Position numbers and translations under genes: made by a program. Shown piece after piece: positions 16,326 to 24,993 of a DNA stretch of 59,934 bases. Numbering within the stretch: position 1 is the first letter of the stretch; each line of letters starts with the position of its first letter. Origin of the DNA: Acetobacteraceae bacterium (lineage in GTDB: Bacteria; Pseudomonadota; Alphaproteobacteria; Acetobacterales; Acetobacteraceae); the NCBI GenBank assembly GCA_947474705.1, contig CANJJS010000025.1:1-59934 (forward strand), in the 5' to 3' direction. The notes beneath the pieces are model-generated. The model saw nothing but the letters and a program-made list of their open reading frames with translations, did not search any database and was not told where the DNA came from.

Positions 16326-16597
16326 CGGCGGTCGTCTGGTCGAAAACGGCCATCGCCCAGTTACAGGCCATTCGGGCGTATATCGCGCGGTTCAACGCCG
16401 CGGAGGCGCTGGCGGCGAAGCTGTCGACGGCGGCCAATAGCCTGGCCAACTTTCCGCATCGGGGCCGCCCGGTGCCTGGGACGGACTTGCGGGAACTGGT
16501 GAGTGTCCTGCCCTATATCATCCGGCCCGAGATCGAGGGGGACGACGTGTTTGTGTTGCGAGTTCGGCATGGTTCGCGAAGGCCGACGCGGCCGTGA
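16322..16597 (+). CDS. ParE/RelE-superfamily toxin
   Basis: This 91-residue protein contains VWSKTAIAQLQAIRAYI, FPHRGRPVPGTDLRELV and PYIIRPEIEGDDVFVLRVRHGSRRP, which follow the ParE fold: two N-terminal helices, then a beta sheet with an Arg-rich GxRxxxG-like segment and the closing RVxHGxR strand. ParE proteins act on DNA gyrase; RelE relatives cut mRNA, and here the ParE reading is preferred. I start at GTG 16322 because it shares GTGA with the antitoxin stop codon. A TTG at 16301 would add seven residues. Confidence 0.82.
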   Translation: MTAVVWSKTAIAQLQAIRAYIARFNAAEALAAKLSTAANSLANFPHRGRPVPGTDLRELVSVLPYIIRPEIEGDDVFVLRVRHGSRRPTRP

Positions 16598-16664
16598 TTT
16601 GCAAAGATCGTCATTCGGAAATTCATGGTCATCGCATCCATGACTCCACTGCGGCGTAATTCCG

Positions 16665-18008
16665 ATGCCTCGCATTGTGCCGATATGGATGAAGGACGCC
16701 CAATACCGCTTGGCGCGTCTCATCGATTCCGCCATGTCCATTGGACAATTCAAGGACTCCGATCCCCTTGGTTACAGACTGCCATGGACCAACCAAGGAC
16801 TTGCGAACCGGGTCGGCGTCTCGGCCCGCACGGTAGCAAACTGGCGACGCGACACAGTCTCGATTACCCCTGAAAACGTAGTGCCGTTATTGGAGATTTT
16901 CTACGGAGACAACACTCGGTTCGCGTCAGATCGTCAGCAAATGCTCGACACCTGGCACCTTGCCGTGGGCAAGTCCATCAATTCTCAAGAACCGATCCTG
17001 CCCGCGGCCCAACAGCACGGTCCACACTTTCAAACGGGCAACACGGGGAATGTTGAATTCGTACCGCCGAGCTTACTGAACTCAAACGATGATAATGTCC
17101 CCAGGTTGCGCCAATTGCATCCAGTTCTACAGGACCTCGCCCGCGACCTCGTCGCACTTCTCTCGATCGGCAATACTCCACACGCCCATCTCCGCGCCCG
17201 TGCCAAGGCTTACCGCGAACTCATCGACACGGCTTTGGACAACATCGATTCCGCCCGCCTGTTCGTCGAAGGCATTCGCCTCGCCAACGCCCACCAAACA
17301 ACCAACACCGAAATATCAACCGGCGATCTCCCATCTCTCAATGGTGACGCAGCGGAAACAATCGCCTCACTCCTCCAAATCCACGGCCCCTTCATGCTGG
17401 CCACCCAGGAAGGCGTGGAAATCATCGCCGCCGAGGAACGCCACCGCCGCCGCCCCAACCAAGAACGCGAATACCGCGCCGCCGCCACCGACTTCGCCGC
17501 CAGCCTCCAGGACCGCCCGGACATCGCCCAACCCGACGCCGCCGACACCATCCTCGGCGCCGCCGAGCAAGCCGGACTGGGCCCCTACCCCGAGCGCAGC
17601 GCCGTCATCGGCATGGGCACCGTCCGCAACGCCACCATCGCCTTGACCGCCTCCGCCATGACCGCCCTCTTCCCCATCCTGGGCCAGGCCGCCCTGTTGG
17701 CGGGTGGCGCCGCCACGGGCATCGCCGGCTGGTTCGCGTTGCTCGCCGCCAACGAAACCGTGAAGCACTCCGCCTATTTCAAAGCCATCGTGTCCCGCGC
17801 CGCGAAACACATCGACGAAAAAATACCGCTCCCCGAGCCCGACGCCGCCACGGCCCGCCTCCTCGCGGGCACATCTCGCGTGCTGGCCTTCGTCCTCTCC
17901 ATTGAGCCCAAACTCCGCCGCCTGGAGAAGGCAAGCGGCGACCAATCCTGGCTTGGCAAGACCCTCGATTGGATGAAGGACAACGCCGCGAGACCCGAAA
18001 AGCGCTGA
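16665..18008 (+). CDS. HTH domain protein with C-terminal membrane hairpin, function unknown
   Basis: This 447-residue protein joins an XRE-like helix-turn-helix (about 42-80, TNQGLANRVGVSARTVANW) to a helical middle and a hydrophobic Gly/Ala-rich pair of segments (about 322-362, with ALFPILGQAALLAGGAATG), then a charged helical tail. I do not recognise the whole architecture. A DNA-binding domain tethered to the membrane could be a sensor, but a membrane-acting effector with an autoregulatory HTH is also possible. The first half is visibly less GC-rich than the second, suggesting fusion or transfer. TCATGG and CCATGA, nine bases apart, sit at 16623-16643 as a weak operator candidate. It follows the toxin-antitoxin pair by 67 bases. 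Confidence 0.8.
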   Translation: MPRIVPIWMKDAQYRLARLIDSAMSIGQFKDSDPLGYRLPWTNQGLANRVGVSARTVANWRRDTVSITPENVVPLLEIFYGDNTRFASDRQQMLDTWHLAVGKSINSQEPILPAAQQHGPHFQTGNTGNVEFVPPSLLNSNDDNVPRLRQLHPVLQDLARDLVALLSIGNTPHAHLRARAKAYRELIDTALDNIDSARLFVEGIRLANAHQTTNTEISTGDLPSLNGDAAETIASLLQIHGPFMLATQEGVEIIAAEERHRRRPNQEREYRAAATDFAASLQDRPDIAQPDAADTILGAAEQAGLGPYPERSAVIGMGTVRNATIALTASAMTALFPILGQAALLAGGAATGIAGWFALLAANETVKHSAYFKAIVSRAAKHIDEKIPLPEPDAATARLLAGTSRVLAFVLSIEPKLRRLEKASGDQSWLGKTLDWMKDNAARPEKR

Positions 18009-18035
18009 CCTCGTCCCACGTAACCCGCCATCGCC

Positions 18036-19217
18036 TCAAAACGTGAACATCGGCCGCTCCGGCTCCCGCCCCAGCAAAATCTGCCCGACCGTTTCGAAAT
18101 GCGCCGGATGCCCCTGAATCTGCTGCGTCACCGTGTGCATATCGCGGAACCTCCGCTCAAAGGGCTTGCTGTTGAAAATCGCCAGCGACCCCGCCGCCCC
18201 GTACAACTGTGCCACCGCCTCTCGCGCGTTTTGGATGGCCCATGTGGAAGCAAGGCGAATGGAAACAAGCTGCTCCGGCGTGACGGATCGGGTTTTCTGG
18301 ACGTGCGCCCATGTCTCCGCCACGGAATTCAACAAAAACGCACGGGCCGAGCGCAGCCGCGCCTCGTTCTGCGCCACCAGCGACTGCATCGTATGACTGT
18401 CGCCCCGCGCGCGGCTGGCGCCCCGCGGCACCGTTTCCTTCACGTCCCGAACAAACGAATCCATCACGCTCCGCGCGATCCCCAGCGCGATCCCCGCGAA
18501 GGACGACGCGTACAGCATGCTCGGCGAGAACACATAAAGATCGCCTTTCGCCCGCGGCGTTACCACCGGGTCGCGCGCCAGGGAATACGACTCCGGAACG
18601 AACAAATCCTCGACATCGTAACTGTCGCTGCCCGTCCCGCGCAGGCCCATGACCTGCCATGTGTCGCGCACCTTCACGCTGCTTTTCGGCATGAACATCG
18701 TGTACGTCACGGGTTTCCCATTGGAGCCCAATCGTTTCGACCCATCGCGTTCGATCGCCGGCACATGCGCGCCCAGCCAGCTCGCGAGCCGGCTGCCGCT
18801 GGCGAAATCGAATTTGCCATCGACCCGAAACCCCCCATCCACCACCCGCGCGGTTCCTGGTCCGGGCCCCCAGGCCAAAATCCCCGTCTCCGGACCGAAA
18901 ATATCCTTCACGACGGCCGGCTCCAGAAACGCCGAGGTAATGCCGCAAATATTCGTCTGCCCCACGCACCAGGCGGTGCTGGCATCGTGCTTCGCCACCT
19001 CCTCGATACACTGCACCAACGATGGCGGATCCAGTTCCACCCCGCCGTACTCCACCGGCTGCACCAGCCGGAACAACCCTTTCTCGCGGATCGCCGCGAA
19101 CAACGATTTCGGCAGATCGCGTTCTTCCTCGATCCGGTCCGCCGCCTCGTCAATCGCCGGTCCAAGGGCGCGGATACGGCCCAAATAATCGGCGCCTTTT
19201 TCGCTGAGGTAATTCAT
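18036..19217 (-). CDS. Acyl-CoA dehydrogenase-family flavoprotein (DszC/HsaA-like)
   Basis: This 393-residue flavoprotein has the acyl-CoA dehydrogenase fold: helical N-terminus, a middle domain with RVDGKFDFASGSRLASWLGA and VRDTWQVMGLRGTGSDSYDV, and a helical C-terminus with GAAGSLAIFNSKPFERRFRD and QQIQGHPAHFETVG. The GLRGTGS and DMHTVTQQIQGH patterns point to the group of flavin-dependent oxidoreductases and monooxygenases related to DszC and HsaA rather than to true dehydrogenases; the usual catalytic Glu is not evident. It may act on an imported substrate of the ABC operon upstream. An FNR-like box lies about 73 bases upstream, just after the ABC operon's last gene. Confidence 0.87.
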   Translation of the reverse strand: MNYLSEKGADYLGRIRALGPAIDEAADRIEEERDLPKSLFAAIREKGLFRLVQPVEYGGVELDPPSLVQCIEEVAKHDASTAWCVGQTNICGITSAFLEPAVVKDIFGPETGILAWGPGPGTARVVDGGFRVDGKFDFASGSRLASWLGAHVPAIERDGSKRLGSNGKPVTYTMFMPKSSVKVRDTWQVMGLRGTGSDSYDVEDLFVPESYSLARDPVVTPRAKGDLYVFSPSMLYASSFAGIALGIARSVMDSFVRDVKETVPRGASRARGDSHTMQSLVAQNEARLRSARAFLLNSVAETWAHVQKTRSVTPEQLVSIRLASTWAIQNAREAVAQLYGAAGSLAIFNSKPFERRFRDMHTVTQQIQGHPAHFETVGQILLGREPERPMFTF

Positions 19218-19283
19218 GACGCTCTCGCTTTCGTTGGAAGTTTCCCGATGTTTCCGCCGTGCCCGCCGGCGCCGTCCAGGTCA

Positions 19284-19297
19284 TTGACCTGCGTCAA
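19284..19297. promoter_or_regulatory. FNR/FixK-like box upstream of the flavoprotein gene
   Basis: TTGACCTGCGTCAA is a perfect palindrome of the CRP/FNR type, differing from the FNR consensus at one symmetric position in each half. Its centre is 73.5 bases from the ATG at 19217. No convincing -10 was seen. Confidence 0.45.
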
Positions 19298-19300
19298 GGG

Positions 19301-19618
19301 TCAGGGCGCCTTCTCGATCCGCGCGACCCAGACCAGCCGGGACAACGCGGTCAGATTTTCCGCCGTGACCTGCCGCAAACGGACCCGGTTCACCGTCTTG
19401 TCCCGTCCCGCGAAAACGCCGTAGCGCCGCAACCGCTCATTATGAAAATTCTCCGGCGTGAAATCCAGCACGACGATGACATTCGCCGGCGCCGTAACCG
19501 CCCGTAACGCCGGATCGATCCGGCCCGCCGCCGTCGCGATCCCCACCAGATCCTGCCCGAACAAAATCAATGCGATCAGCAATGCCCCAATCGCCATGCG
19601 TATCCGCGCGCCCCGCAT
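19301..19618 (-). CDS. Small signal-anchored protein at the end of an ABC operon
   Basis: This 105-residue protein starts two bases after the stop codon of the permease gene upstream, so it is almost certainly co-translated. Residues 7-30 form a hydrophobic signal anchor (MAIGALLIALILFGQDLVGI), followed by a soluble domain with VIVVLDFTPENFHNERLRRY and VRLRQVTAENLTALSRLVWV. I do not recognise a family. The position after an SsuBC-type permease pair suggests a periplasmic accessory role in the same transport system, which is inference only. Confidence 0.65.
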   Translation of the reverse strand: MRGARIRMAIGALLIALILFGQDLVGIATAAGRIDPALRAVTAPANVIVVLDFTPENFHNERLRRYGVFAGRDKTVNRVRLRQVTAENLTALSRLVWVARIEKAP

Positions 19619-19621
19619 CGC

Positions 19622-20413
19622 TCAGTTCCCTCGCGCTTCGGTGACGAGGCCCCAGCGTCGCACCGTCCGCCGTTCCACTGGCACCAACAGCCACCGGTCC
19701 ATCGCCAGGGCGATGACGCCAATCGCGAGGCAGCCCGCGACGATGATGTCGGCCCGATGGTATTCCGCGCCACTGAAAATCATGTGGCCCAGCCCGGTGT
19801 TCGCGCCCACCAGCTCCGCCGCGATCAGCGCCCGCCAGCCAAACCCGAGCCCCGACCGAATCCCAGTCAGAATATACGGCAGCGCCCCCGGCAACGTGAC
19901 ACTTTTCAACGTCTCCCACCGGCTCGCGCCCAGCGTGCGCACACTCAGTTCCAGCACCTCCGGCACCAGTTGCACGCCCAAAACGGTATTCTGGAACACG
20001 ATGAAGAACACCGTATTCCAGATCAGAAACGTCGCCAGCGCCGTGCCCACGCCCAGCCAGCCAATCACCAGCGGCAGCCACACAATCCCCGAGATCGCGT
20101 TGAAGAACGTCACCAACGGATTGAAAAACTCCGCCGTCGGCCGGTGCAGACCGGCGACAAACCCGGCCGCGATCCCCGTGACGATTCCCAGCGCCGCGCC
20201 GCCGAGCAGCCGCGCGAGGCTCGCCGCGATATCGGCCACGAGCAGTCCGTTCAGAAGCTGTTCGCCATAAATCCAGACCACCGCGGCAATGGACGGGATC
20301 GTCGAGGGCGGCGGCCGCTCGATCCACCAGTAGATAGCCCAGACCGCCAACAACACCGCCGCCGGCGCCGCTGGCAGAACCCGCCATACCAGCCTCTCCG
20401 GGACCCAGGTCAT
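19622..20413 (-). CDS. SsuC/TauC-type ABC transporter permease (1)
   Basis: This 263-residue inner-membrane protein has five to six hydrophobic segments. The BPD_transp_1 coupling motif for the ATPase is seen as LGASRWETLKSVTLPGALPYILTG in the last third; key residues are the EAA-like Gly-Ala-Ser and the LPGALP turn. It belongs to the sulfonate/nitrate/taurine importer family. It overlaps the preceding permease by four bases (ATGA). Two permease genes in one operon suggest a heterodimeric channel. The transported compound cannot be read from sequence. Confidence 0.92.
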   Translation of the reverse strand: MTWVPERLVWRVLPAAPAAVLLAVWAIYWWIERPPPSTIPSIAAVVWIYGEQLLNGLLVADIAASLARLLGGAALGIVTGIAAGFVAGLHRPTAEFFNPLVTFFNAISGIVWLPLVIGWLGVGTALATFLIWNTVFFIVFQNTVLGVQLVPEVLELSVRTLGASRWETLKSVTLPGALPYILTGIRSGLGFGWRALIAAELVGANTGLGHMIFSGAEYHRADIIVAGCLAIGVIALAMDRWLLVPVERRTVRRWGLVTEARGN

Positions 20414-21183
20414 CGCCGCAGCACTCCCCAGCGCGCGAGCGTCATCGATTCAATCGGCTGCACCAGCAACCGGTCGACGACAATGTATAAGATTCCGATC
20501 GCGATCATTCCGACCATGATCCGATCGATCTGATTGAAAGTCCGAGCCCCAAAAATCAGATCGCCCAACCCGCCTTGCCGCACCAGCATCTCCGCCGCGA
20601 TCAACGCCCGCCAGCCGTACCCCATGCCCAGCCGGAGCCCCACCACGATGCTCGGCAGAGCCCCCGGAAAATAAACATCCACCACGATCCGCAACCGGCT
20701 GGCCCCCAAAGACCGCAAAGCCAGCACGTAATTTTCCGGAATGGCCCGCACCCCGGTCATCGTGTTGAACACGATCGGCACGATCAGCGTATAAATCACG
20801 ACAATCAACGTCGTCGTGTGCGTGAACCCGCACCATAAAATCGCCAGCGGCAGCCACGCGATCCCCGAGATCCCCTGGAGGAACCGCAACGTCCCCTCCA
20901 GCGCCCGCGCCGCGTAACGATTGGTCCCCACCGCGAAGCCCAGCGGCACCCCGAGAGCAAAGGAGATCGCCGCCGCCACGCCGATCATCTGTAAGCTGGT
21001 GGCCGCGTATTCCGCCAACACGCCATGCGTCGCCAAATACACAAACGCCGTCCACACCTGCGCCGGCGAGGCCAGCAGCGTGTTCGACACGCCGATCCCG
21101 TCCTTGATCCCCCACCACAGCGCGATCGCCGCCGCGAAGGGGATCAGAATTCTCAGCTCCCGGAACGCACGCGCCGCCATCAT
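20410..21183 (-). CDS. SsuC/TauC-type ABC transporter permease (2)
   Basis: This 257-residue permease is paralogous to its downstream neighbour, with ALRSLGASRLRIVVDVYFPGA as the ATPase-coupling loop, GYGWRALIAAEML and FNQIDRIMVGMIAIGI. The start ATG 21181-21183 shares ATGA with the stop of the ATPase gene, so translation is coupled. The much longer open frame upstream is a shadow of the ATPase gene. With the second permease it would form a heterodimeric channel of an SsuABC-like importer. The substrate is unknown. Confidence 0.92.
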   Translation of the reverse strand: MMAARAFRELRILIPFAAAIALWWGIKDGIGVSNTLLASPAQVWTAFVYLATHGVLAEYAATSLQMIGVAAAISFALGVPLGFAVGTNRYAARALEGTLRFLQGISGIAWLPLAILWCGFTHTTTLIVVIYTLIVPIVFNTMTGVRAIPENYVLALRSLGASRLRIVVDVYFPGALPSIVVGLRLGMGYGWRALIAAEMLVRQGGLGDLIFGARTFNQIDRIMVGMIAIGILYIVVDRLLVQPIESMTLARWGVLRR

Positions 21184-21962
21184 CGCGCGCCGCGCTCCGC
21201 GTGCACCAAATGCATGACCTGTTCGGAAATATTCCGCATCTCCGGATCGGCGGTGAAACTGTCCCAGTCGCGGCCGCCGCTGCCATGCCGAGGCACCTCC
21301 AGCACCGCCTTGATCGTGCCGGGACGCTTCGTCATCACCAGCACCCGATCGGCGAGAAACACCGCCTCGTCCACGCTGTGCGTGATGAAAAACACCGTCT
21401 TTCCCGTGGTGGCGCACAAACGCCCGAGTTCCTCCTGCAACGTCAACCGCGTCATCGCGTCCACCGCGGCGAAAGGTTCGTCCATCAAAATGATCTCCGG
21501 ATCGGCCGCCCATGTCCGGGCGACCGCGACCCGCTGCCGCATCCCGCCGGATAATTCGTGCGGATACCGGTCCTCGAACCCGGCGAGGCCCATCAGATCC
21601 ACCAGACGCGCCACCGTGCTCTCGCGCACCGCTTTCGACGCGCCCGCGATCTCCAGCCCATGCGCGATATTCCGCCGCACCGTGCGCCACGGCAAAATCG
21701 CGAGTTCCTGAAACACGACTCCACGCTCCCGTCCCGGCCCCTTCACCGGCTTGCCATCGCATAATATCGTGCCTTCAGACGGCGCGATGAACCCCGCGAT
21801 CGCCTTCAGCAACGTCGTTTTGCCGCACCCGCTGGGTCCCACCAGCGTCACGAACTCGCCCTCGCGGATCGCCAGATCGATCGTGCCCGTGGCCTGCACC
21901 GGCCCATCTTCCGTCGGGAAGAAATGCCGGAACCCGGAAACCGAGATTTTGTCCGATGCCAT
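21180..21962 (-). CDS. SsuB/TauB-type ABC transporter ATP-binding protein
   Basis: This 260-residue nucleotide-binding subunit has Walker A GPSGCGKT at 42-49, a Q-loop in VVFQELAILPWRTV, the signature LSGGMRQRVAVART, Walker B IILMDEPFAAVD and the switch His in FFITHSVDEAV. The PWRTV and DAMTR elements are typical of nitrate/sulfonate/taurine importers. The start is MASDKIS at 21962, five bases after the stop of the binding-protein gene; the longer frame is translation of that gene in another register. It energises the two permeases downstream. Confidence 0.94.
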   Translation of the reverse strand: MASDKISVSGFRHFFPTEDGPVQATGTIDLAIREGEFVTLVGPSGCGKTTLLKAIAGFIAPSEGTILCDGKPVKGPGRERGVVFQELAILPWRTVRRNIAHGLEIAGASKAVRESTVARLVDLMGLAGFEDRYPHELSGGMRQRVAVARTWAADPEIILMDEPFAAVDAMTRLTLQEELGRLCATTGKTVFFITHSVDEAVFLADRVLVMTKRPGTIKAVLEVPRHGSGGRDWDSFTADPEMRNISEQVMHLVHAERGAR

Positions 21963-21967
21963 GCCGG

Positions 21968-23039
21968 TCAGTCCAACTTGCCCTTGCAATCGTCGATCTT
22001 CGCTGGCAACGGCGGCAGCCCCGCGAACAAATCCGCGTGCTTCGCCAGGATTTTCTCGTAAACACTCAGATCGTAATAATCCGAGGCCACGAAGGGCCGG
22101 TCCATCTTGATCTGCCCGGCCCGCGCCATGCCGTTGCCACTTCGAATACTCCCCTCGATCGCGCACACCGACACCCGAGGGTCCCAGATCAACTGCCGCA
22201 ACCCCTCGGCGGCGTCCGCCAAATTCAATCCATCCAAATACCGCGCGTCGATCTCCGCCGTTTCCTTCGGGTTTTCCCGAATGAACTTCGCCGCCATCGC
22301 GATCCCCACGGCGAATTTTTCAACGGTCGCCGCATTGGCTTTCAGATAATCCTCGCGCACGACAACGCCGACATTGTCCGACATCAGCCCTTCCTCGCCG
22401 CGGCTGACCACCGCCACATTGGCGCCCAACTCCCGAATCAACTGCGATCCATACGGCTCCCATGCCACCGTCGCGTCCACCAGCCCTTGTTTCAAAGCGA
22501 CCGGCATGTCTTCCACCAGCATGCTCACAAGCTGAGTTTTCGAAATATCGACCTTATATTTGCGGAACCATTGCCGCATGTAATACTCGTTGGTGCCGGC
22601 CGTGAACCCCAGCTTCTTGCCCTCCAGCGACGCCCGGTTCGCGGGATCGATGCCCTTGTCGCGGCGCCCGATGATGGAATACGCGGTCGCCTTTCCCATG
22701 TAATCGGAGGCTGTAATAAGGCAGCACCGCGATCAGCTTATCCCCGCCCGCGCGCGCCACCGACAAAGTTCCGCTGATCGCGACATGACCGAACTGAGTC
22801 TCGCCCGCCTGCAAGGCCTGCACGACGTTACGCCCGCCACTCGTCAGCTTGATCTGAACATTCAACCCTTGTTCGGCCCAATATCCGTTTTCCAGCGCGA
22901 CGAAATGCGGCGACGACAATATATTCTTCACCACATAGACCGTCACATCCGTCATCTTTTGCGCCCGAGCCTCGCCCGCCGCGACCAAACCCGCCAGCAT
23001 CGCGCCCATCGCCCAAACAACCCGCCGATATCTCGCCAC
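21968..23039 (-). pseudogene. SsuA/NMT1-type substrate-binding protein, frameshifted
   Basis: The first gene of the importer operon is split. The N-terminal part starts at GTG 23039 (GGAGG seven bases upstream) with a signal peptide ending in GEARAQ, then VYVVKNILSSPHFVALENGY and GGRNVVQALQAGETQFGHVA. It runs normally to KLIAVLPYYS near 22715. The remainder, from YMGKATAYSIIGRRDKG near 22700 to LPAKIDDCKGKLD, is in a frame one base away. One extra base in the CCTCC stretch, or loss of two bases, restores a full protein of about 355 residues. Either the importer has lost its binding protein or this is a sequencing error. The reading frames are otherwise clean, so any loss is recent. Confidence 0.8.
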
Positions 23040-23223
23040 TGGACGTCCTCCCTGTTCCCCGCCGGTTCGCCCGGCCGTCCTGTCCAATGGTATCGCACGC
23101 CGGCACCGGGGGGTGGCAAGACCACCCATGGCCCGACGATTTGCCATGCGCCAAAAATCCGGCATGCTTCCTGGCAATGCACGGGCACCGCCAAACAGCC
23201 CGCGCCAAAAAGGGGAAACATCC

Positions 23224-24609
23224 ATGAGCGGCGCGGCAGCTTACGCCCAAAACGGACTACCCGCCTTGACCGTCGGAGAACGGCTGGACCGGCTCCCGAT
23301 CGGGCCCGTCCATTATCGCCTGATCGCCCTGATCGCGGGTGGATTGTTCGTCGATGTCTACGACCAAACCCTCGCGGGCGCGGTGCTGGCCACGATGGTC
23401 AAAAGCGGCGAATCCAACCTGGCCCTCAACGGCTGGTTCCTCTCCTCCACCTTCCTTGGGCTGATGGTCGGCGCCTGGGTTGCCGGCATCATGTCCGACC
23501 GTCTGGGCCGCAGAGTTTCGTTTCAAATCAACCTTCTTATCTTCGGCGTCTTCTCCCTCGCCGCCGTCGCCGCGCCCTCCATGCAATGGCTGATCGGCCT
23601 CCGCTTCCTCATGAGCATCGGCCTTGGCGCCGAAGTCGTTGTCGCCGCCGCCACGCTGATGGAATTCGTTCCGGCGGCCAAACGCGGCCGCATGGTCGCG
23701 GCGCTGTCTCTGTGCAGCCCGGTCTCGACACTGTTCGCGAATCTCGTGGGTTCCTGGCTGATCCCGATCGCCGGCTGGCAGGTCATGTTTCTCATTGCCG
23801 GTGTCGGCGCCATGATCGTCTGGGTCATGCGCAAGAACATGCCGGAATCTCCGCGCTGGCTGGAATCGCAGGGGCGTTACGACGAAGCTGAGGCGATTAC
23901 CCGCATGGTCGAGGGCGCCTCCTACCAGCCCGCCGCCAAAATCGGCGCGGCCATCGCTTCCGTTCCGCCGTCAATCCCGACCTCGGTCCTGTTCTCTTCC
24001 GGCGTCCTGAAACTCTCGATTTTGGCGATCTGCCTGAACATCGCGGTGCAGAGCACGGTCTGGATCCTGAACGGCTGGCTGCCGAGTTTCCTGGTTAAAC
24101 AGGGTCTCACGGTGTCTTCGTCGCTGGCTTTCGCGGCGTTGTTGTCGATCGGCTCCATCGGCGGCACTTTGCTGGCGATCGCCACGGTCGATCGGATCGG
24201 CCGCAAACCGGGCATTATCGGCGCCAGCCTGCTGGGCATCGCCGCGTCGGGATGGTTTCCCTATGCCAACGGTCCGGCACAGGCGGTGCTGATCGGCATG
24301 GTCATGAGCGCCTGCATCTATTACCTGTTGTCGGTGATTTTCTATGTCTATGTCGGCGAGATCTTCCCCACCGAGTTCCGCCAGCGCGGGGTTGGGCTGG
24401 GCATTGCCTCCGGCCGGATTATTTTGGTTTTGTCGCCCTATCTGATCGTGCCCATGTTCGGATGGGGTGGCACGCAGGCGGTGTTTGGACTGGTGGTTGG
24501 GATGCTGGTTTTTACGATTGTCGTTATCGCCGCGATTGGCATCGAAACGCGGGGGCGGTCCCTGGAGGCCATTTCCCGTGGGGTTGGGGGCACCAACCCC
24601 ACGGGCTGA
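23224..24609 (+). CDS. MFS transporter, sugar/organic-acid porter type
   Basis: This 461-residue inner-membrane protein has about 12 hydrophobic spans. It shows the loop motif SDRLGRRVSFQ after span 2, the mid-protein MPESPRWLESQGRYDEA characteristic of sugar-porter and metabolite:H+ symporter branches, and DRIGRKPGIIG in the second half. The start ATG 23224 follows AAGGGG; the longer frame crosses the divergent promoter region. Its last codons form a perfect 13-bp inverted repeat (24575-24587 with 24593-24605), three bases from the convergent gene. It is divergent from the SsuABC-like operon. The substrate is probably a small organic acid or sugar. Confidence 0.9.
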   Translation: MSGAAAYAQNGLPALTVGERLDRLPIGPVHYRLIALIAGGLFVDVYDQTLAGAVLATMVKSGESNLALNGWFLSSTFLGLMVGAWVAGIMSDRLGRRVSFQINLLIFGVFSLAAVAAPSMQWLIGLRFLMSIGLGAEVVVAAATLMEFVPAAKRGRMVAALSLCSPVSTLFANLVGSWLIPIAGWQVMFLIAGVGAMIVWVMRKNMPESPRWLESQGRYDEAEAITRMVEGASYQPAAKIGAAIASVPPSIPTSVLFSSGVLKLSILAICLNIAVQSTVWILNGWLPSFLVKQGLTVSSSLAFAALLSIGSIGGTLLAIATVDRIGRKPGIIGASLLGIAASGWFPYANGPAQAVLIGMVMSACIYYLLSVIFYVYVGEIFPTEFRQRGVGLGIASGRIILVLSPYLIVPMFGWGGTQAVFGLVVGMLVFTIVVIAAIGIETRGRSLEAISRGVGGTNPTG

Positions 24610-24611
24610 AC

Positions 24612-24983
24612 TCAGGCCACCGCGAAGGCCGGCATCCGCGCCCAGGCGGGGTGGCGGATGGCGGTTTCGGGGTTGTGCTCGGGGGAAAGGGCGTGCGCGA
24701 CGGCCATCCAGGGCATGCCCTTGGCCCGGAACACTTCGGCCAAGGCGGCCAGGGTTTCCGTGTCGCGCCAGGCCCATAACCGTTCCACCAGGGGTTCGAA
24801 CGTGCGGGTCCAGTCCGGTCCGCCGGACCTGGCCGGCGAGAAGGTTTCGATCAGCGCGGTGAGTTCCGCCACGCTGGCGCCGCGGATGGCGCGGCGCATC
24901 TGGTCCTCGGCCAGCGACAGGGTCGTGGCGGCGGCGTTCCGGACCCGCCAGATGTCGTCCAATGCCGAATGGGCGTCCTGCAT
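24612..24983 (-). CDS. Hypothetical protein, second gene of an FNR-box operon
   Basis: This 123-residue, mostly helical soluble protein includes LDDIWRVRNAAATTLSLAED, ALIETFSPARSGGPDW and EVFRAKGMPWMAVAHALSPE. I do not recognise a family. It starts 10 bases after the stop codon of the 534-residue gene, with GAGGAGG placed upstream of ATG 24983, so the two are one operon. Length and composition look like a partner subunit or chaperone, but nothing proves this. It converges on the MFS gene with a two-base gap. Confidence 0.75.
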   Translation of the reverse strand: MQDAHSALDDIWRVRNAAATTLSLAEDQMRRAIRGASVAELTALIETFSPARSGGPDWTRTFEPLVERLWAWRDTETLAALAEVFRAKGMPWMAVAHALSPEHNPETAIRHPAWARMPAFAVA

Positions 24984-24993
24984 GGCGGCCTCC

